In this document: positions 24,692 to 33,768 of the stretch, one piece after another
Position numbering within the stretch: position 1 is the first letter of the stretch
How the letters are laid out: each line of letters begins with the position of its first letter
DNA from: JAFEBO01 sp036392375
Lineage (GTDB): Bacteria; Planctomycetota; Phycisphaerae; Phycisphaerales; UBA1924
Direction: 5' to 3'
Assembly (NCBI GenBank): GCA_036392375.1
Contig: DASVYC010000105.1
Span: 1 to 64,000, forward strand
DNA length: 64,000 nucleotides
The notes under the pieces: generated by a model
Told to the model about the DNA's origin: nothing
Seen by the model: the letters and a program-made list of their open reading frames with translations, nothing else
The model's database searches: none
Translations under genes and position numbers: made by a program

Positions 24692-27373
24692 ATGAAGAGC
24701 GTCCCGAATATCGGCGGAGCGGCTTGGGCAATCGGCTTGTCGATCGGACTCGCTGTGGCGAGCGTGGCGCGGGGGCAGAGCCTGCAAACCCTGCCCCCCG
24801 CGAACAACGCGATCGCGGGAAACAGCTTCAACTCGCTCCCGATCGGGAACTTTGTGTCCGGCACCCACCAGACGATGTATGGAGCGGATCTCCTCACCGG
24901 GATCCCGGTCGGCAGCGTGATCACCGGCATGCAGCTCCGGCTGGCGAAGTCGAACTCCACCACTTTCCCGGGGTCGGCGCTCACGATCTCGCGTTACGAC
25001 GTCACGCTGGCGTCCTCGGCGCTGACGCCGGCGACGATGTCGTCCACATTCGCGACCAACCTGTTGAACCCGGTGGCTGTCCGCAGCGGCCCGCTGCAAC
25101 TGGCAGCGGGGGCGTACCAGTGGATCAACAGCGGCGCCGGCGTTCCGGAGCCCTGGGGTCCTGTCATCCCGTTCACGACCGGGTACCGGTACGCGGGCGG
25201 GCCGCTGGTGATCCAGTGGCGCGTGGTGAGCCCGTCGAACACGTTCAACGCCTTCGCAGATTTGAATAGCGGCGGCGGTTCTCAGCGGTTCGCGTACACG
25301 GATATCAACCCGGACGCGACGACGGCGACCTCGGTCTCGCCAACCGCGGGGGGTGTGATCGTGCGGCTGACGTTCACGCCGCCGCCGGTCGATCTGGCGA
25401 AGGGCGTGACCAAGGTGATCGTGGCGGATCGGACCGCGGCGTCGTTGGGAAATACGAGCGAGGGCGTGCTGACGTGGTTCGCGCCGTACACCCAGGTGGC
25501 GGTGGCGTCGGAAACGCAGTTCGACACCATCGGCCCGGGCTCGGACTTTGTCGGCATGGCGTGGCGCATGGGAAACGTGCAAGTCCTCTGGCCGGCGGCT
25601 CCCGCGAACTTCGGGCAGCTCGACGTGCAGCTCTCGCGCTCGCAGCGGGCTCCCGGATCGCTGTCCAACACGATCGCGACCAACGTGGGTGCGGACGCGG
25701 TTGCCGTGCGCTCGGGAGCGTTCAGCTTCCCGGTTGCGGCGTTCACGCCGCGCGGGTCCGCGGCGGTCGCGCCCTTTGGTCCGGAGATCCCGTTCACCAA
25801 CGCGTACACGTACCGCGGGGGGCCGATGCTGTCGGTGGTGCGCCACAGCGGGCAGGGTTCGGGCGAGGCGGGGTTCATGGACGCCATCACGATCGGCAAT
25901 CCGGCGTACAACAGCGATGTGCAGGCGTGGCAGCAAGCCTCGATCTCGGCCACCTCCGCAACGGCGAGCTCGTCGTACCTCGCGACCATGTACAGCGTGG
26001 ACGCGGGGACCAGTTCGCCGCTCAACCAGCTCAGCCCGGGTGCTGACCAGTTCGGCTTCGAGCTCGTGGATGCGCCTGTGCTCCAGACCGTCCTCTCGGC
26101 CTCCGAGCTGCGGTACATCCCGGTCGGCAGCGTGATCGATTCGCTCTGGCTCCGCCAGATCGCGTCCGCGGCCGGCGCGGCGCCCGCGTCCACCGTGACA
26201 TCGCCGAGCTTCGAGGTCAGCGTCAGCAGCGCCACGCAGCAGCCCGACGCCATCGGCACGAGCTTCGCGAGCAACGAGGGTGCCGACAAGGTGGTCGTGT
26301 ATAGCGGCGGGTGGTCGCTCGCGGCGGGTTCGGTGCCGTCCGGCACCAACGGGAACTTCGGCAAGCTCGTGCAGTTTCAGATGTCGTTCGTCTACAAGGG
26401 CGGTCCGCTGTGCGTCACGATCCGGCACGCCGGGCTGTCCGGAACGATCGGTTCGATGGAAGCCTTGTTCGGCACCACCGGCACCAACCGCAGCGTGTGG
26501 GCAGGCACCCCCGGTTCGGCGAGCGGCAGCTTCTACTCGGCGGGATACACCGGCACCGCGCTCAAGCTGGGATACATCCCTTCCGTGATGACGCCCGGCA
26601 GCATCGCGACCGCCGAGGGTGCCGACGGCTACTTGGCGCCGACACTGGGGAGCTATGTGCTTCAGACCATCGTCTCCGCGAGCGATCTCAGCACGATCGA
26701 CCTCGGTTCGGTCCTCACGGGCCTGAGCCTTCGCCACAGCTCTTCGGGGGGAGGCCCGTCGTTCCCCGAGGCGGATACGACGCTCGGTCAGTTCGACATC
26801 TCGATCGCCCCCGCTTCGTCGCCGCCCTTGGGTGTGAGCTCGACTTTCGCCAGCAACATCGGCCCCGGTGAGGTCGTGGTGCGGTCCGGGTTCCTGAGGG
26901 TTCCGGCGAACGCGTACCCGGCTTCGGGCTCTCCCGCCGTGCCCGGGCAGAACGCGTGGTACGTGCCGTTCTCGAGGGCGTATGTCTACAACGGCGGCGA
27001 CCTGTGCGTCACGATCCGAGGCCAGGGAATACTGACCGCGAGCGGCAGCTACGACTGCGGCAGCACGATCGGCCCGCGCAGCGCGACTATTTATAACTAC
27101 TCCTCGTCCGCCGCCACATCGGGCACGGTCTACCGACCGCTGGGTATCCGCTTCGCGTTCACGCCCCGGTCGTTCTGTCCGGCGGACCTGAACAATGACG
27201 GCGTGGTGACGGACAACGATTTCACGATCTTCGCCGCCGCGTACAACATCCTGGATTGCGCCGACCCGTTGATGCCGCTGGGCTGCCCCGGGGACCTGAA
27301 CTTCGACCGCGTGGTGGACGATCTGGACTTCTCGGTCTTTGCGACGGCGTACGACACGCTGCTGTGCCCGTGA
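24692..27373 (+). CDS. Secreted protein with four repeated beta-rich modules and dockerin
   Basis: An 893-residue paralogue of the gene at 7575. The signal peptide ends SVARG (residue 28). Four modules of about 195-205 residues are aligned by GVPVGSVITGM-type strands (here GIPVGSVITGM, DLGSVLTGLSLRH), SRYDVTL/GQFDISI strands, ATNLLNPVAVRSGPL/GPGEVVVRSGFL strands and Y-x-G-G-x-L-x-V-x-x-R strands. The dockerin is 829-893 with four cysteines, ending CP; unlike its paralogue it keeps the central pair. GGAG lies before ATG 24692. The role of the module is unknown; four copies in both proteins imply a fixed repeat architecture. Confidence 0.86.
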   Translation: MKSVPNIGGAAWAIGLSIGLAVASVARGQSLQTLPPANNAIAGNSFNSLPIGNFVSGTHQTMYGADLLTGIPVGSVITGMQLRLAKSNSTTFPGSALTISRYDVTLASSALTPATMSSTFATNLLNPVAVRSGPLQLAAGAYQWINSGAGVPEPWGPVIPFTTGYRYAGGPLVIQWRVVSPSNTFNAFADLNSGGGSQRFAYTDINPDATTATSVSPTAGGVIVRLTFTPPPVDLAKGVTKVIVADRTAASLGNTSEGVLTWFAPYTQVAVASETQFDTIGPGSDFVGMAWRMGNVQVLWPAAPANFGQLDVQLSRSQRAPGSLSNTIATNVGADAVAVRSGAFSFPVAAFTPRGSAAVAPFGPEIPFTNAYTYRGGPMLSVVRHSGQGSGEAGFMDAITIGNPAYNSDVQAWQQASISATSATASSSYLATMYSVDAGTSSPLNQLSPGADQFGFELVDAPVLQTVLSASELRYIPVGSVIDSLWLRQIASAAGAAPASTVTSPSFEVSVSSATQQPDAIGTSFASNEGADKVVVYSGGWSLAAGSVPSGTNGNFGKLVQFQMSFVYKGGPLCVTIRHAGLSGTIGSMEALFGTTGTNRSVWAGTPGSASGSFYSAGYTGTALKLGYIPSVMTPGSIATAEGADGYLAPTLGSYVLQTIVSASDLSTIDLGSVLTGLSLRHSSSGGGPSFPEADTTLGQFDISIAPASSPPLGVSSTFASNIGPGEVVVRSGFLRVPANAYPASGSPAVPGQNAWYVPFSRAYVYNGGDLCVTIRGQGILTASGSYDCGSTIGPRSATIYNYSSSAATSGTVYRPLGIRFAFTPRSFCPADLNNDGVVTDNDFTIFAAAYNILDCADPLMPLGCPGDLNFDRVVDDLDFSVFATAYDTLLCP

Positions 27374-27481
27374 GGCCGTTGCGGCCGCGCTGTGGCGCAC
27401 CGTCGGGGTTCGATCGCATGCGATGGCGTGACATTGTGTAGCCCCCGCCGTCCCGCTCGGCGCACGAGAGGCGGAGGGACT

Positions 27482-28669
27482 ATGCGCGCGTTCTCAAGGT
27501 CTCGGCAGGGCTTGGGTCGGTTGGCGGCGATGGCAGTGGCTCTTGTGGCGGGGTGGGCTCCCGCGGCGTTCACGCCCGGCGACTGCCTGCACGTCACGAT
27601 CGCCAGCGGCTACGGCCCGGGCGTCAAGGCCGCGGTCATCTTGCTCTCGGGCAACCCGCTGACGCTCACGCCCCTGGTCACCGCCAACGCCGTCATCGGA
27701 GACGGTGCATACGACTCGTTCCGCCAGAGCGCGGTGATCATCCGCACGCCCTCGAGTCTGCGCGTCATCTCCGCGGTCAATGCCGCGGGGACGCTCACTG
27801 ACATCGCCTACACCGGGGCGCAGGACGCGAGCCTGGTCGCGCCCACCGGTGACGGACGAATCTACTTTCAACGCACCTCCAAGTGGTCGTACATCGACCG
27901 AGGCGGCGTGACCCACGACCTGTTGGACACCGGCGGCGTGAACGTGTTCACCCCCAGCAAGAAGCACCGGCGCGCGTACTACGACCCGGCCACGAACAGC
28001 ATCTTCTGCGGCGACGCCGCGGTCGCCGGTGCCACGGTCACGAAGTTCCCGCTCAGCCCCGACGGCACCAGGCTCGCCGCCGCGCCCACGGAGAAGGTTC
28101 TCTCCACGCCCGGACTCTCCAGCCCTCTGGTCGTGGGCATCTCGCCCGGCCCGGACGGCACGCTCTTCATCAAGCTCGACGACAACGGCGGCGGCCTGGG
28201 CCCCCGGATGTTGCTGCTCGATCCGGCCTCCATGACGCAGAGCACGTACGCACAGAGCAACTACTTCGGCGTGGGCGGTGAGATCGCTGGCTGCTACGCG
28301 CCCGCGCTCGATGTGGCCGTCGTGGTGGATTCGCTCGCCGATCAACTGCGGGTGTTTGCTCAGGGTGCGTCCGGCGCGGGAGCGATCGTCGCGAACACAT
28401 CGGGCATCTCGTCGGTGGGGGGCAGCGGCGAGAACGCCACCATGTTCCCGATCACCGCGTCCACCGCGGTGTGCGTCGGGGATCTCAACCGCGACGGCCT
28501 GGTGGACGACGCCGACTTTTCGATCTTCGCCACTGCGTACAACATCCTCGATTGCGCCGATCCCGCGATGCCCGCGGGCTGCCCGGCAGATCTCAGCGGC
28601 GACGGCCTCGTGGACGACACCGACTTCTCGCTCTTCGCCGTCGCGTACGACACGTTGGTCTGCCCGTGA
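27482..28669 (+). CDS. Secreted dockerin protein, propeller-like N-terminal domain
   Basis: A 395-residue protein. The signal peptide (basic RAFSRSRQGLGR then AAMAVALVAGWAPAAF) ends near residue 29. The roughly 300-residue body has strands such as DASLVAPTGDGRIYFQR, PLVVGISPGPDGTLFIKLDD and VAVVVDSLADQLRVFAQG, which look like NHL/SMP-30-type beta-propeller blades, but no calcium or catalytic motif is certain. The dockerin is 331-395, standard, ending CP. GGAGGG precedes ATG 27482; the in-frame ATG at 27392 lacks a signal peptide. Confidence 0.82.
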   Translation: MRAFSRSRQGLGRLAAMAVALVAGWAPAAFTPGDCLHVTIASGYGPGVKAAVILLSGNPLTLTPLVTANAVIGDGAYDSFRQSAVIIRTPSSLRVISAVNAAGTLTDIAYTGAQDASLVAPTGDGRIYFQRTSKWSYIDRGGVTHDLLDTGGVNVFTPSKKHRRAYYDPATNSIFCGDAAVAGATVTKFPLSPDGTRLAAAPTEKVLSTPGLSSPLVVGISPGPDGTLFIKLDDNGGGLGPRMLLLDPASMTQSTYAQSNYFGVGGEIAGCYAPALDVAVVVDSLADQLRVFAQGASGAGAIVANTSGISSVGGSGENATMFPITASTAVCVGDLNRDGLVDDADFSIFATAYNILDCADPAMPAGCPADLSGDGLVDDTDFSLFAVAYDTLVCP

Positions 28670-28794
28670 TCCCGGCAACATCGGCTCCCGTCATCAGGCT
28701 GTCCGATAACCACTCTCCAAGATGCCGCACTCTCTGCAACGATTGTCCTGCGTGAGCGGCGCAATTGGATCGCGCCTGCGCGGGAGAGATCGAC

Positions 28795-29856
28795 ATGCGA
28801 AGCGCGGTGCGTTGCGGCTTGTGTGCGGTGTTGATGGCGTCGAGCGCCTCGGCGCAGGTGTCGTTCTTCATCGGCGGGAACGCCGTCGGGTCCGACGGAC
28901 CGTTCTTCGCCGCGTTGTCGGCACCGGCGACGACGTTCACGTTCGACAGCTATTCCAACTTCCAGGAGATCGACCGGTTGTCGCCCGCGATCGATCTGGC
29001 GCTGGTGGGCCCCAGCGGCGAGTTGCGTTCGTCGACGGCGCGGGTGTTCTTTTCGGGTGCCTTCAACGCGCCGGGCCGCGTGAACGCCGGCGCGCTGCTC
29101 GGGTCGACCGCGACGGCGTGGGGCCAGTTCCGTCTCGATTTCGAGGTTCCGGTGGAGGGCGTTGGCGGCTGGCTTTACGACGACGGCAGCGGGATCAGCA
29201 ACCACGCGCGGCTGACCGTGATCGATGCGGCGGGCAACTCGTTCACCTCGAACATCGTGGACGCGAACACCACGCCCGCGCACGGCATCGACGGTTTCGT
29301 CGGGGCCGTGGGTTGCGGCGGGATCGTCGCCGCGATCTTCGAGAGCTACGACACCGATCCCTTCGCGTGGACCTCGGCGCACGAATTGGACAACGTGCAC
29401 GTCGGGCGGAACGTGGCCGCGGCGCTGCCGCACACCAGCCGCCCGTGCCCGGGCTCGAGCCTGACGCTCACCGCGGCGGCGCCGGGTGCGACGACGTTTC
29501 AGTGGCGTCGCAACGGCGTGGAGCTGCTCGGTGAGAACGCCGCAACACTGACGATCGCGAGCGTGAGCGGCGTCGATGAAGGCGTGTACGACTGCGTGGT
29601 GGACGCGGGGCTCGGGGTGTGCGGCGGGAGCGCGACCGCGCCCGCGCGGGTGATCGTCTGCCGCGCCGATCTGACGTGCGACGCCTCGGTGGACGACGCG
29701 GACTTCGTGGTCTTTGCCGGGGCGTACAACCTGTTGGTGTGCGACGACCCGGGGATGCCGCTGGGCTGTCCGGCGGATCTGAACGGGGACGCGGTCGTGG
29801 ACGACTCGGACTTCGTTTTGTTTGCGTCGGCGTACAACACGCTCGTGTGCCCGTAG
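28795..29856 (+). CDS. Secreted beta-domain plus Ig protein with dockerin
   Basis: A 353-residue protein. The signal peptide ends ASSASA (about residue 20). The first domain (about 25-200; FTFDSYSNFQEIDRL, FRLDFEVPVEGVGGWLYDD, ARLTVIDAAGNSF) resembles beta-sandwich domains of PEP-CTERM proteins. An Ig-like domain follows (about 203-285; GSSLTLTAAAPGATTFQWRR, DEGVYDCVVDAG). The dockerin is 289-353; its first loop reads DLTCDAS with an extra cysteine, and it ends CP. A GGGAGAG ribosome binding site lies before ATG 28795. The Ig domain matches those at 11153, 15935 and 30060, so Ig and dockerin are repeatedly adjacent. Confidence 0.82.
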   Translation: MRSAVRCGLCAVLMASSASAQVSFFIGGNAVGSDGPFFAALSAPATTFTFDSYSNFQEIDRLSPAIDLALVGPSGELRSSTARVFFSGAFNAPGRVNAGALLGSTATAWGQFRLDFEVPVEGVGGWLYDDGSGISNHARLTVIDAAGNSFTSNIVDANTTPAHGIDGFVGAVGCGGIVAAIFESYDTDPFAWTSAHELDNVHVGRNVAAALPHTSRPCPGSSLTLTAAAPGATTFQWRRNGVELLGENAATLTIASVSGVDEGVYDCVVDAGLGVCGGSATAPARVIVCRADLTCDASVDDADFVVFAGAYNLLVCDDPGMPLGCPADLNGDAVVDDSDFVLFASAYNTLVCP

Positions 29857-30059
29857 CTGGCGTGAGGGGCGAGGTACGCCAGGGGAAACCATCGGCGACG
29901 TCTGCGATCTGAGCACCTTTGCCGAGCGAGGGGGGGGACCCACGTTCGTCGCCGCCGGGGAGAGTTGAGATTGCGTCACAGGGGCGAGCGGGTCGGCAAT
30001 CACTGCGGCCTCCGCCGCGGCTTGACGCTCAAGCGATACTGTCACCAAGAGGGAGTGCC

Positions 30060-32921
30060 ATGCACATCACAATGTGGTCGTGCCGCCGCGGGCGGATTGG
30101 GTTCATTGTCGGTCTGTTCGGCGTGGGTGCCGCCGCGGCGAGCGCGCAGTGTCAGCCGCAGTGGAAGGTCGGTGATCAGCAAGGGTTGCCCGGCGCGAAC
30201 GCGGTGGTCAACGACATCGGCATCGGCGACCCGGACGGGGCCGGGCCGATCGGCGACTGCGTCGTCGCGGTGGGGCAGTTCACGTTCATCGGCGACGCTC
30301 GCACCTACGGCATGGCGTACTGGAACCCCAATGCCCAGAGCGGCTCGGGCTGGGTCGGCATGGGGCGCACCGATCAATCGAGCGGCACCAATATCTACGC
30401 CGTGAGCAATTACGGCAGCCGCATCATCATCGGCGGCATCTTTGGTGCCATTAACCCGCCGGGTAGCAGCGGCCCGCAGCCGACGAACGTTGCCGCATGG
30501 GACGGCGCCAAGTGGGTGCCGATCGCGACAAACCAGACGCCGACGTCGGTCACGTCCTTCGCGACGCTGAACTTCACGCTCTATGCCGCGAGCAATGGGT
30601 TCAATCTCCCGAGCACCCGAGCGCTCTACCGGTATACGCCCGGGGCCACGCTGGAGACGGGCTCGTGGACGCCGCTGCTGCCCGATGTGCAGGGCCAGGT
30701 GAACAAGCTGGCGGTGTTCAACAACGAGCTGTACCTGTTCGGCAACATGACGCGCGTGGCGACGCCCAACACCCGGTTCCAGGTCGCCAAGCTCAACGGC
30801 GCCGGCACCGACATCATCGAATTGCCTTCTCTGGGCAACAACAACGGCACGGTCTACGGCGGGATCGTGTACCAGAACGAGCTGTACATCTACGGCACAT
30901 TCACGATCAGCGGCGGAGCCCCGGCGAACTGCAACTTTGTTGCCAAGCTCAACGGCGCGGGCAACGCCTGGATCCCGACCACCACCGACGCGAGCATCGC
31001 CCAGTTCAACACGATCGGCACCGGCTTCCGCAGCGCGGCGGTGTACGACGGGCGGCTGGTGCTGGGCACCGACAACACCACCGCGACGCCCCTCCGCTCG
31101 CTGCTTGGTTCCAACGGCGTCTGGACCGCTCACACGGGCACCACCCAGCAACCCAACTTCATCGTCGCGATGCACCCGACGCCCGACGGCCAGCGCCTGG
31201 CGATGGGCGGCACCGGCTCGTTCAACTACACCGATTCCAGCGCCCGACGATTCGCGTTCTGGACCCGCAGCACGAACACGTTCGAGCCCCCCGCTCGTGG
31301 CTTGGGTGACTCCGGATTCGGTTACCCATTTGTGGAGGGCGCGGGCACCATTGGATCGAATCTGTATCTTGGCGGATCGTTCGAAGGAATCGGCGCGAGC
31401 AGCGCCAAGAACCTGGCCAGGTGGGACGGCACGACGCTCAGCCCCGCGCCCGGCGCACCGAACTCGTCCATCGACCGCGTCCTCCAAGGCGTCGGCGAGA
31501 ACGCCATCTACCTCGTCGGATCCTCGATCGGCCTGCGCCGTTACGACGGATCGACCACGTCCGGCCCCATCGCCGACAACACGCCCGGCAGCTACAGCAA
31601 CGGGGTGTTCGGCGTGCAGACGGTCTCGCGCTTCAACGGCGAACTGGTCATCGGCGGCAACTTCAGCGGCTCGGGCGGCAAGCCCTCATTCCTGATGCGC
31701 CGCGTCGGCTCGATCGAGTCCGGTTCGTGGCAGTCCGTCGGCGGCGTCAGCCCCAGCAGCGTCGTCTCGGCGCTCACCACCTGGAGCCATCCGTCGGTGG
31801 CGGGCGGCGTACCGCTGCTCGTCGCGACCGGCTCGTTTACCCAGATCGGGGCGCTCACGGCCCGCGTCGGCGCGTGGGACGGCACCACCTGGCGGGCGCT
31901 GGGTCAGGCCAGCTTCACGCCCTCGTACTCGGCGAATGCCGCGACCAACCTGCTCGTGCTCAACGGCGATCTGTACATGTCGGTGTACGCCAACGGCGTC
32001 AACGGCACCAACAACTACCCCGGTCTCATCCGCTACGACCCCGCGACCGACTTGTGGGTGGAGATCCCCAGCCCACGCCTCGGGCCGAACCCGATCGTCA
32101 CCGGCTTCGGTGTGCCTCAGGACGCCGTGGTCGCGTTCGGCTCGATCTGGATGGCGACTCGGAGCTACCAGATCCCGGGCATGAGCGACGGGCCGAGCGT
32201 GCTGCGCTACGACGGGACGAAGTGGTCGACCTTCGGCGGCTTTGGCGCCTTGTTCCCGCAAACGGAATCGATCGCCGTGTATGGCACGGACATCATCCTG
32301 ACGGGCTTGTTTGGCGCGGTGGGCACGCAGGTTCCGCCGCCGCCGAGCGGCGTGGGAGTGCGCGGCGTGATCAGTGTCGGCTGGGCACGTCTCGACACCA
32401 CCGGCGGTCCGCCCGCGATCACCGGTCAACCCCAGAACCGCACGACCTGCCTGGGAGGCGGCGCGAACTTCACCGTCGCGGGCACAACCAACAACCCGCC
32501 GCTCGGATATACGTGGCAGTGGAAGGAAGCAACGGCGGGCGCATTCCAGAACGTTGTCAGCGGCGCCAACGGCCGCTTCAACGCCGCCAACATCGCCGGA
32601 GCGACACTCAACATCAGCGGCATCACCAAGGGTCCGAGCCTGCAGTTCCGGACGATCGTTTCCGACGCGTGCTCGGGCCTGGGCAACGGACCGATCAGCG
32701 ACTTCGCGACGCTCACGGTCTGCGACGCCGATCTGGCCAACTGTGACGCCCTGGTTGATGACCTGGATTTCCAGGTGTTCGTCGTGTCCTACGACATCCT
32801 CGACTGCGCCGACCCTGCGATGCCGGCCCAGTGCCCCAGCGATCTCAACAACGACGGGTTTGTGGATGACCAGGATTTCCAGCTCTTTGTCGTCGCGTAT
32901 GACGTGCTGATTTGCGAGTGA
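30060..32921 (+). CDS. Secreted beta-propeller-like protein with Ig-like domain and dockerin
   Basis: A 953-residue protein with the same plan as the gene at 11153. The signal peptide ends AAAASA (about residue 30). A large propeller-like region (about 35-780) has repeats of the type V/A-x-x-x-G-x-F-x-x-I/F-G (VVAVGQFTFIGDAR, LYLGGSFEGIGASS, LVATGSFTQIGALT) alternating with N-x-L-Y. These Kelch/delta-60-like units count or report values in no known enzyme. An Ig-like domain occupies about 785-885 (QNRTTCLGGGANFTVAGTT). The dockerin is 888-953 with one inserted residue in the first loop (DLANCDAL) and ends CE. GAGGGAG precedes ATG 30060. Confidence 0.86.
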   Translation: MHITMWSCRRGRIGFIVGLFGVGAAAASAQCQPQWKVGDQQGLPGANAVVNDIGIGDPDGAGPIGDCVVAVGQFTFIGDARTYGMAYWNPNAQSGSGWVGMGRTDQSSGTNIYAVSNYGSRIIIGGIFGAINPPGSSGPQPTNVAAWDGAKWVPIATNQTPTSVTSFATLNFTLYAASNGFNLPSTRALYRYTPGATLETGSWTPLLPDVQGQVNKLAVFNNELYLFGNMTRVATPNTRFQVAKLNGAGTDIIELPSLGNNNGTVYGGIVYQNELYIYGTFTISGGAPANCNFVAKLNGAGNAWIPTTTDASIAQFNTIGTGFRSAAVYDGRLVLGTDNTTATPLRSLLGSNGVWTAHTGTTQQPNFIVAMHPTPDGQRLAMGGTGSFNYTDSSARRFAFWTRSTNTFEPPARGLGDSGFGYPFVEGAGTIGSNLYLGGSFEGIGASSAKNLARWDGTTLSPAPGAPNSSIDRVLQGVGENAIYLVGSSIGLRRYDGSTTSGPIADNTPGSYSNGVFGVQTVSRFNGELVIGGNFSGSGGKPSFLMRRVGSIESGSWQSVGGVSPSSVVSALTTWSHPSVAGGVPLLVATGSFTQIGALTARVGAWDGTTWRALGQASFTPSYSANAATNLLVLNGDLYMSVYANGVNGTNNYPGLIRYDPATDLWVEIPSPRLGPNPIVTGFGVPQDAVVAFGSIWMATRSYQIPGMSDGPSVLRYDGTKWSTFGGFGALFPQTESIAVYGTDIILTGLFGAVGTQVPPPPSGVGVRGVISVGWARLDTTGGPPAITGQPQNRTTCLGGGANFTVAGTTNNPPLGYTWQWKEATAGAFQNVVSGANGRFNAANIAGATLNISGITKGPSLQFRTIVSDACSGLGNGPISDFATLTVCDADLANCDALVDDLDFQVFVVSYDILDCADPAMPAQCPSDLNNDGFVDDQDFQLFVVAYDVLICE

Positions 32922-32958
32922 ATCGTCCGTGGCTCAAGCCGCGGTGATTGGAGGCCGG

Positions 32959-33717
32959 ATGCGGACCGTTGCAGTCGTTGCGTTCGCTTCCTGCGCCTGC
33001 GTGGCGCAGGGGCAGAACCTCCTCGTGAACGCGAGCTTCGAGGCTCCGGCCGCAGGCGCGATGTTTGTCAACCGGAGCGGCGACTTTGGTCCGGGCGGTG
33101 GCTGGGGTATCGGGGCCAACATCGACCACATCGGCGGGCTCTGGTCGGCGGCGGCCGGGTCGCAGTCCGTTGATCTCAACGGCAGCACCACGGGCTCGGT
33201 GTCGCAGACCTTTGCGACGACGCCGGGCGCGCGGTACGCCGTCCGCTACGCGGTGTCGGAGAATTTCTTCGGTGACGGCGACAAGACCATGCAGGTGAAG
33301 TGGGGGAGCGACGTCATCGACGACGTGCTTGTGATCCACGATGCCGCCCGCACGCCGACGAACATGAAGTGGGCCTATAGGGAGGTGCGTCACACCGCGA
33401 CGGTCAATCAGTCCACGATCACGTTCGCCAGCACGACCGGAGCGATGGCGGGCACGGTCGGGTTCGCCGCGTTCTACGGCCCGGCGATCGACGACGTGAG
33501 CGTGATCGAGTCCGCGGCGTGCGTGGGCGACCTCAACAACGACGGGCTCGTGGACGACACGGACTTTCAGATCTTCGTCCTCGCGTACGACATCCTGGAT
33601 TGCGCCGATCCGGCGATGCCGCCACAGTGCCCCAGCGACTTGACGAGCGATGGCTTCGTGGACGACCTCGATTTCCAGCTGTTCGCGGCGGCGTATGACA
33701 ACCTGATCTGCGAGTAG
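32959..33717 (+). CDS. Secreted DUF642-like (choice-of-anchor C) protein with dockerin
   Basis: A 252-residue protein. The signal peptide ends VAQG (about residue 18). The body starts QNLLVNASFEAP and continues IDHIGGLWSAAAGSQSVDLNG, GSVSQTFATTPGARYAVRYAV, TFASTTGAMAGTVGF and GPAIDDVSV. This matches the DUF642/choice-of-anchor C pattern, a galactose-binding-like fold linked in plants to cell-wall polysaccharide binding. The dockerin is 188-252 with four cysteines, ending CE; its second half matches the previous gene (QCPSDL...GFVDD.DFQLF). GGAGG precedes ATG 32959. It follows 37 bases after the previous stop and is likely co-transcribed. Confidence 0.85.
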   Translation: MRTVAVVAFASCACVAQGQNLLVNASFEAPAAGAMFVNRSGDFGPGGGWGIGANIDHIGGLWSAAAGSQSVDLNGSTTGSVSQTFATTPGARYAVRYAVSENFFGDGDKTMQVKWGSDVIDDVLVIHDAARTPTNMKWAYREVRHTATVNQSTITFASTTGAMAGTVGFAAFYGPAIDDVSVIESAACVGDLNNDGLVDDTDFQIFVLAYDILDCADPAMPPQCPSDLTSDGFVDDLDFQLFAAAYDNLICE

Positions 33718-33768
33718 TTGCGACGATTGACCATGCTGGTACGCTCGATCCCCGAAAGCGGGGAAGAG

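Noticed and set aside
24422..27400. 992-residue minus-strand frame opposite the gene at 24692
   Set aside because: Arg/His/Asp-rich shadow of a high-GC gene; the plus-strand frame has signal peptide, four repeats and dockerin.
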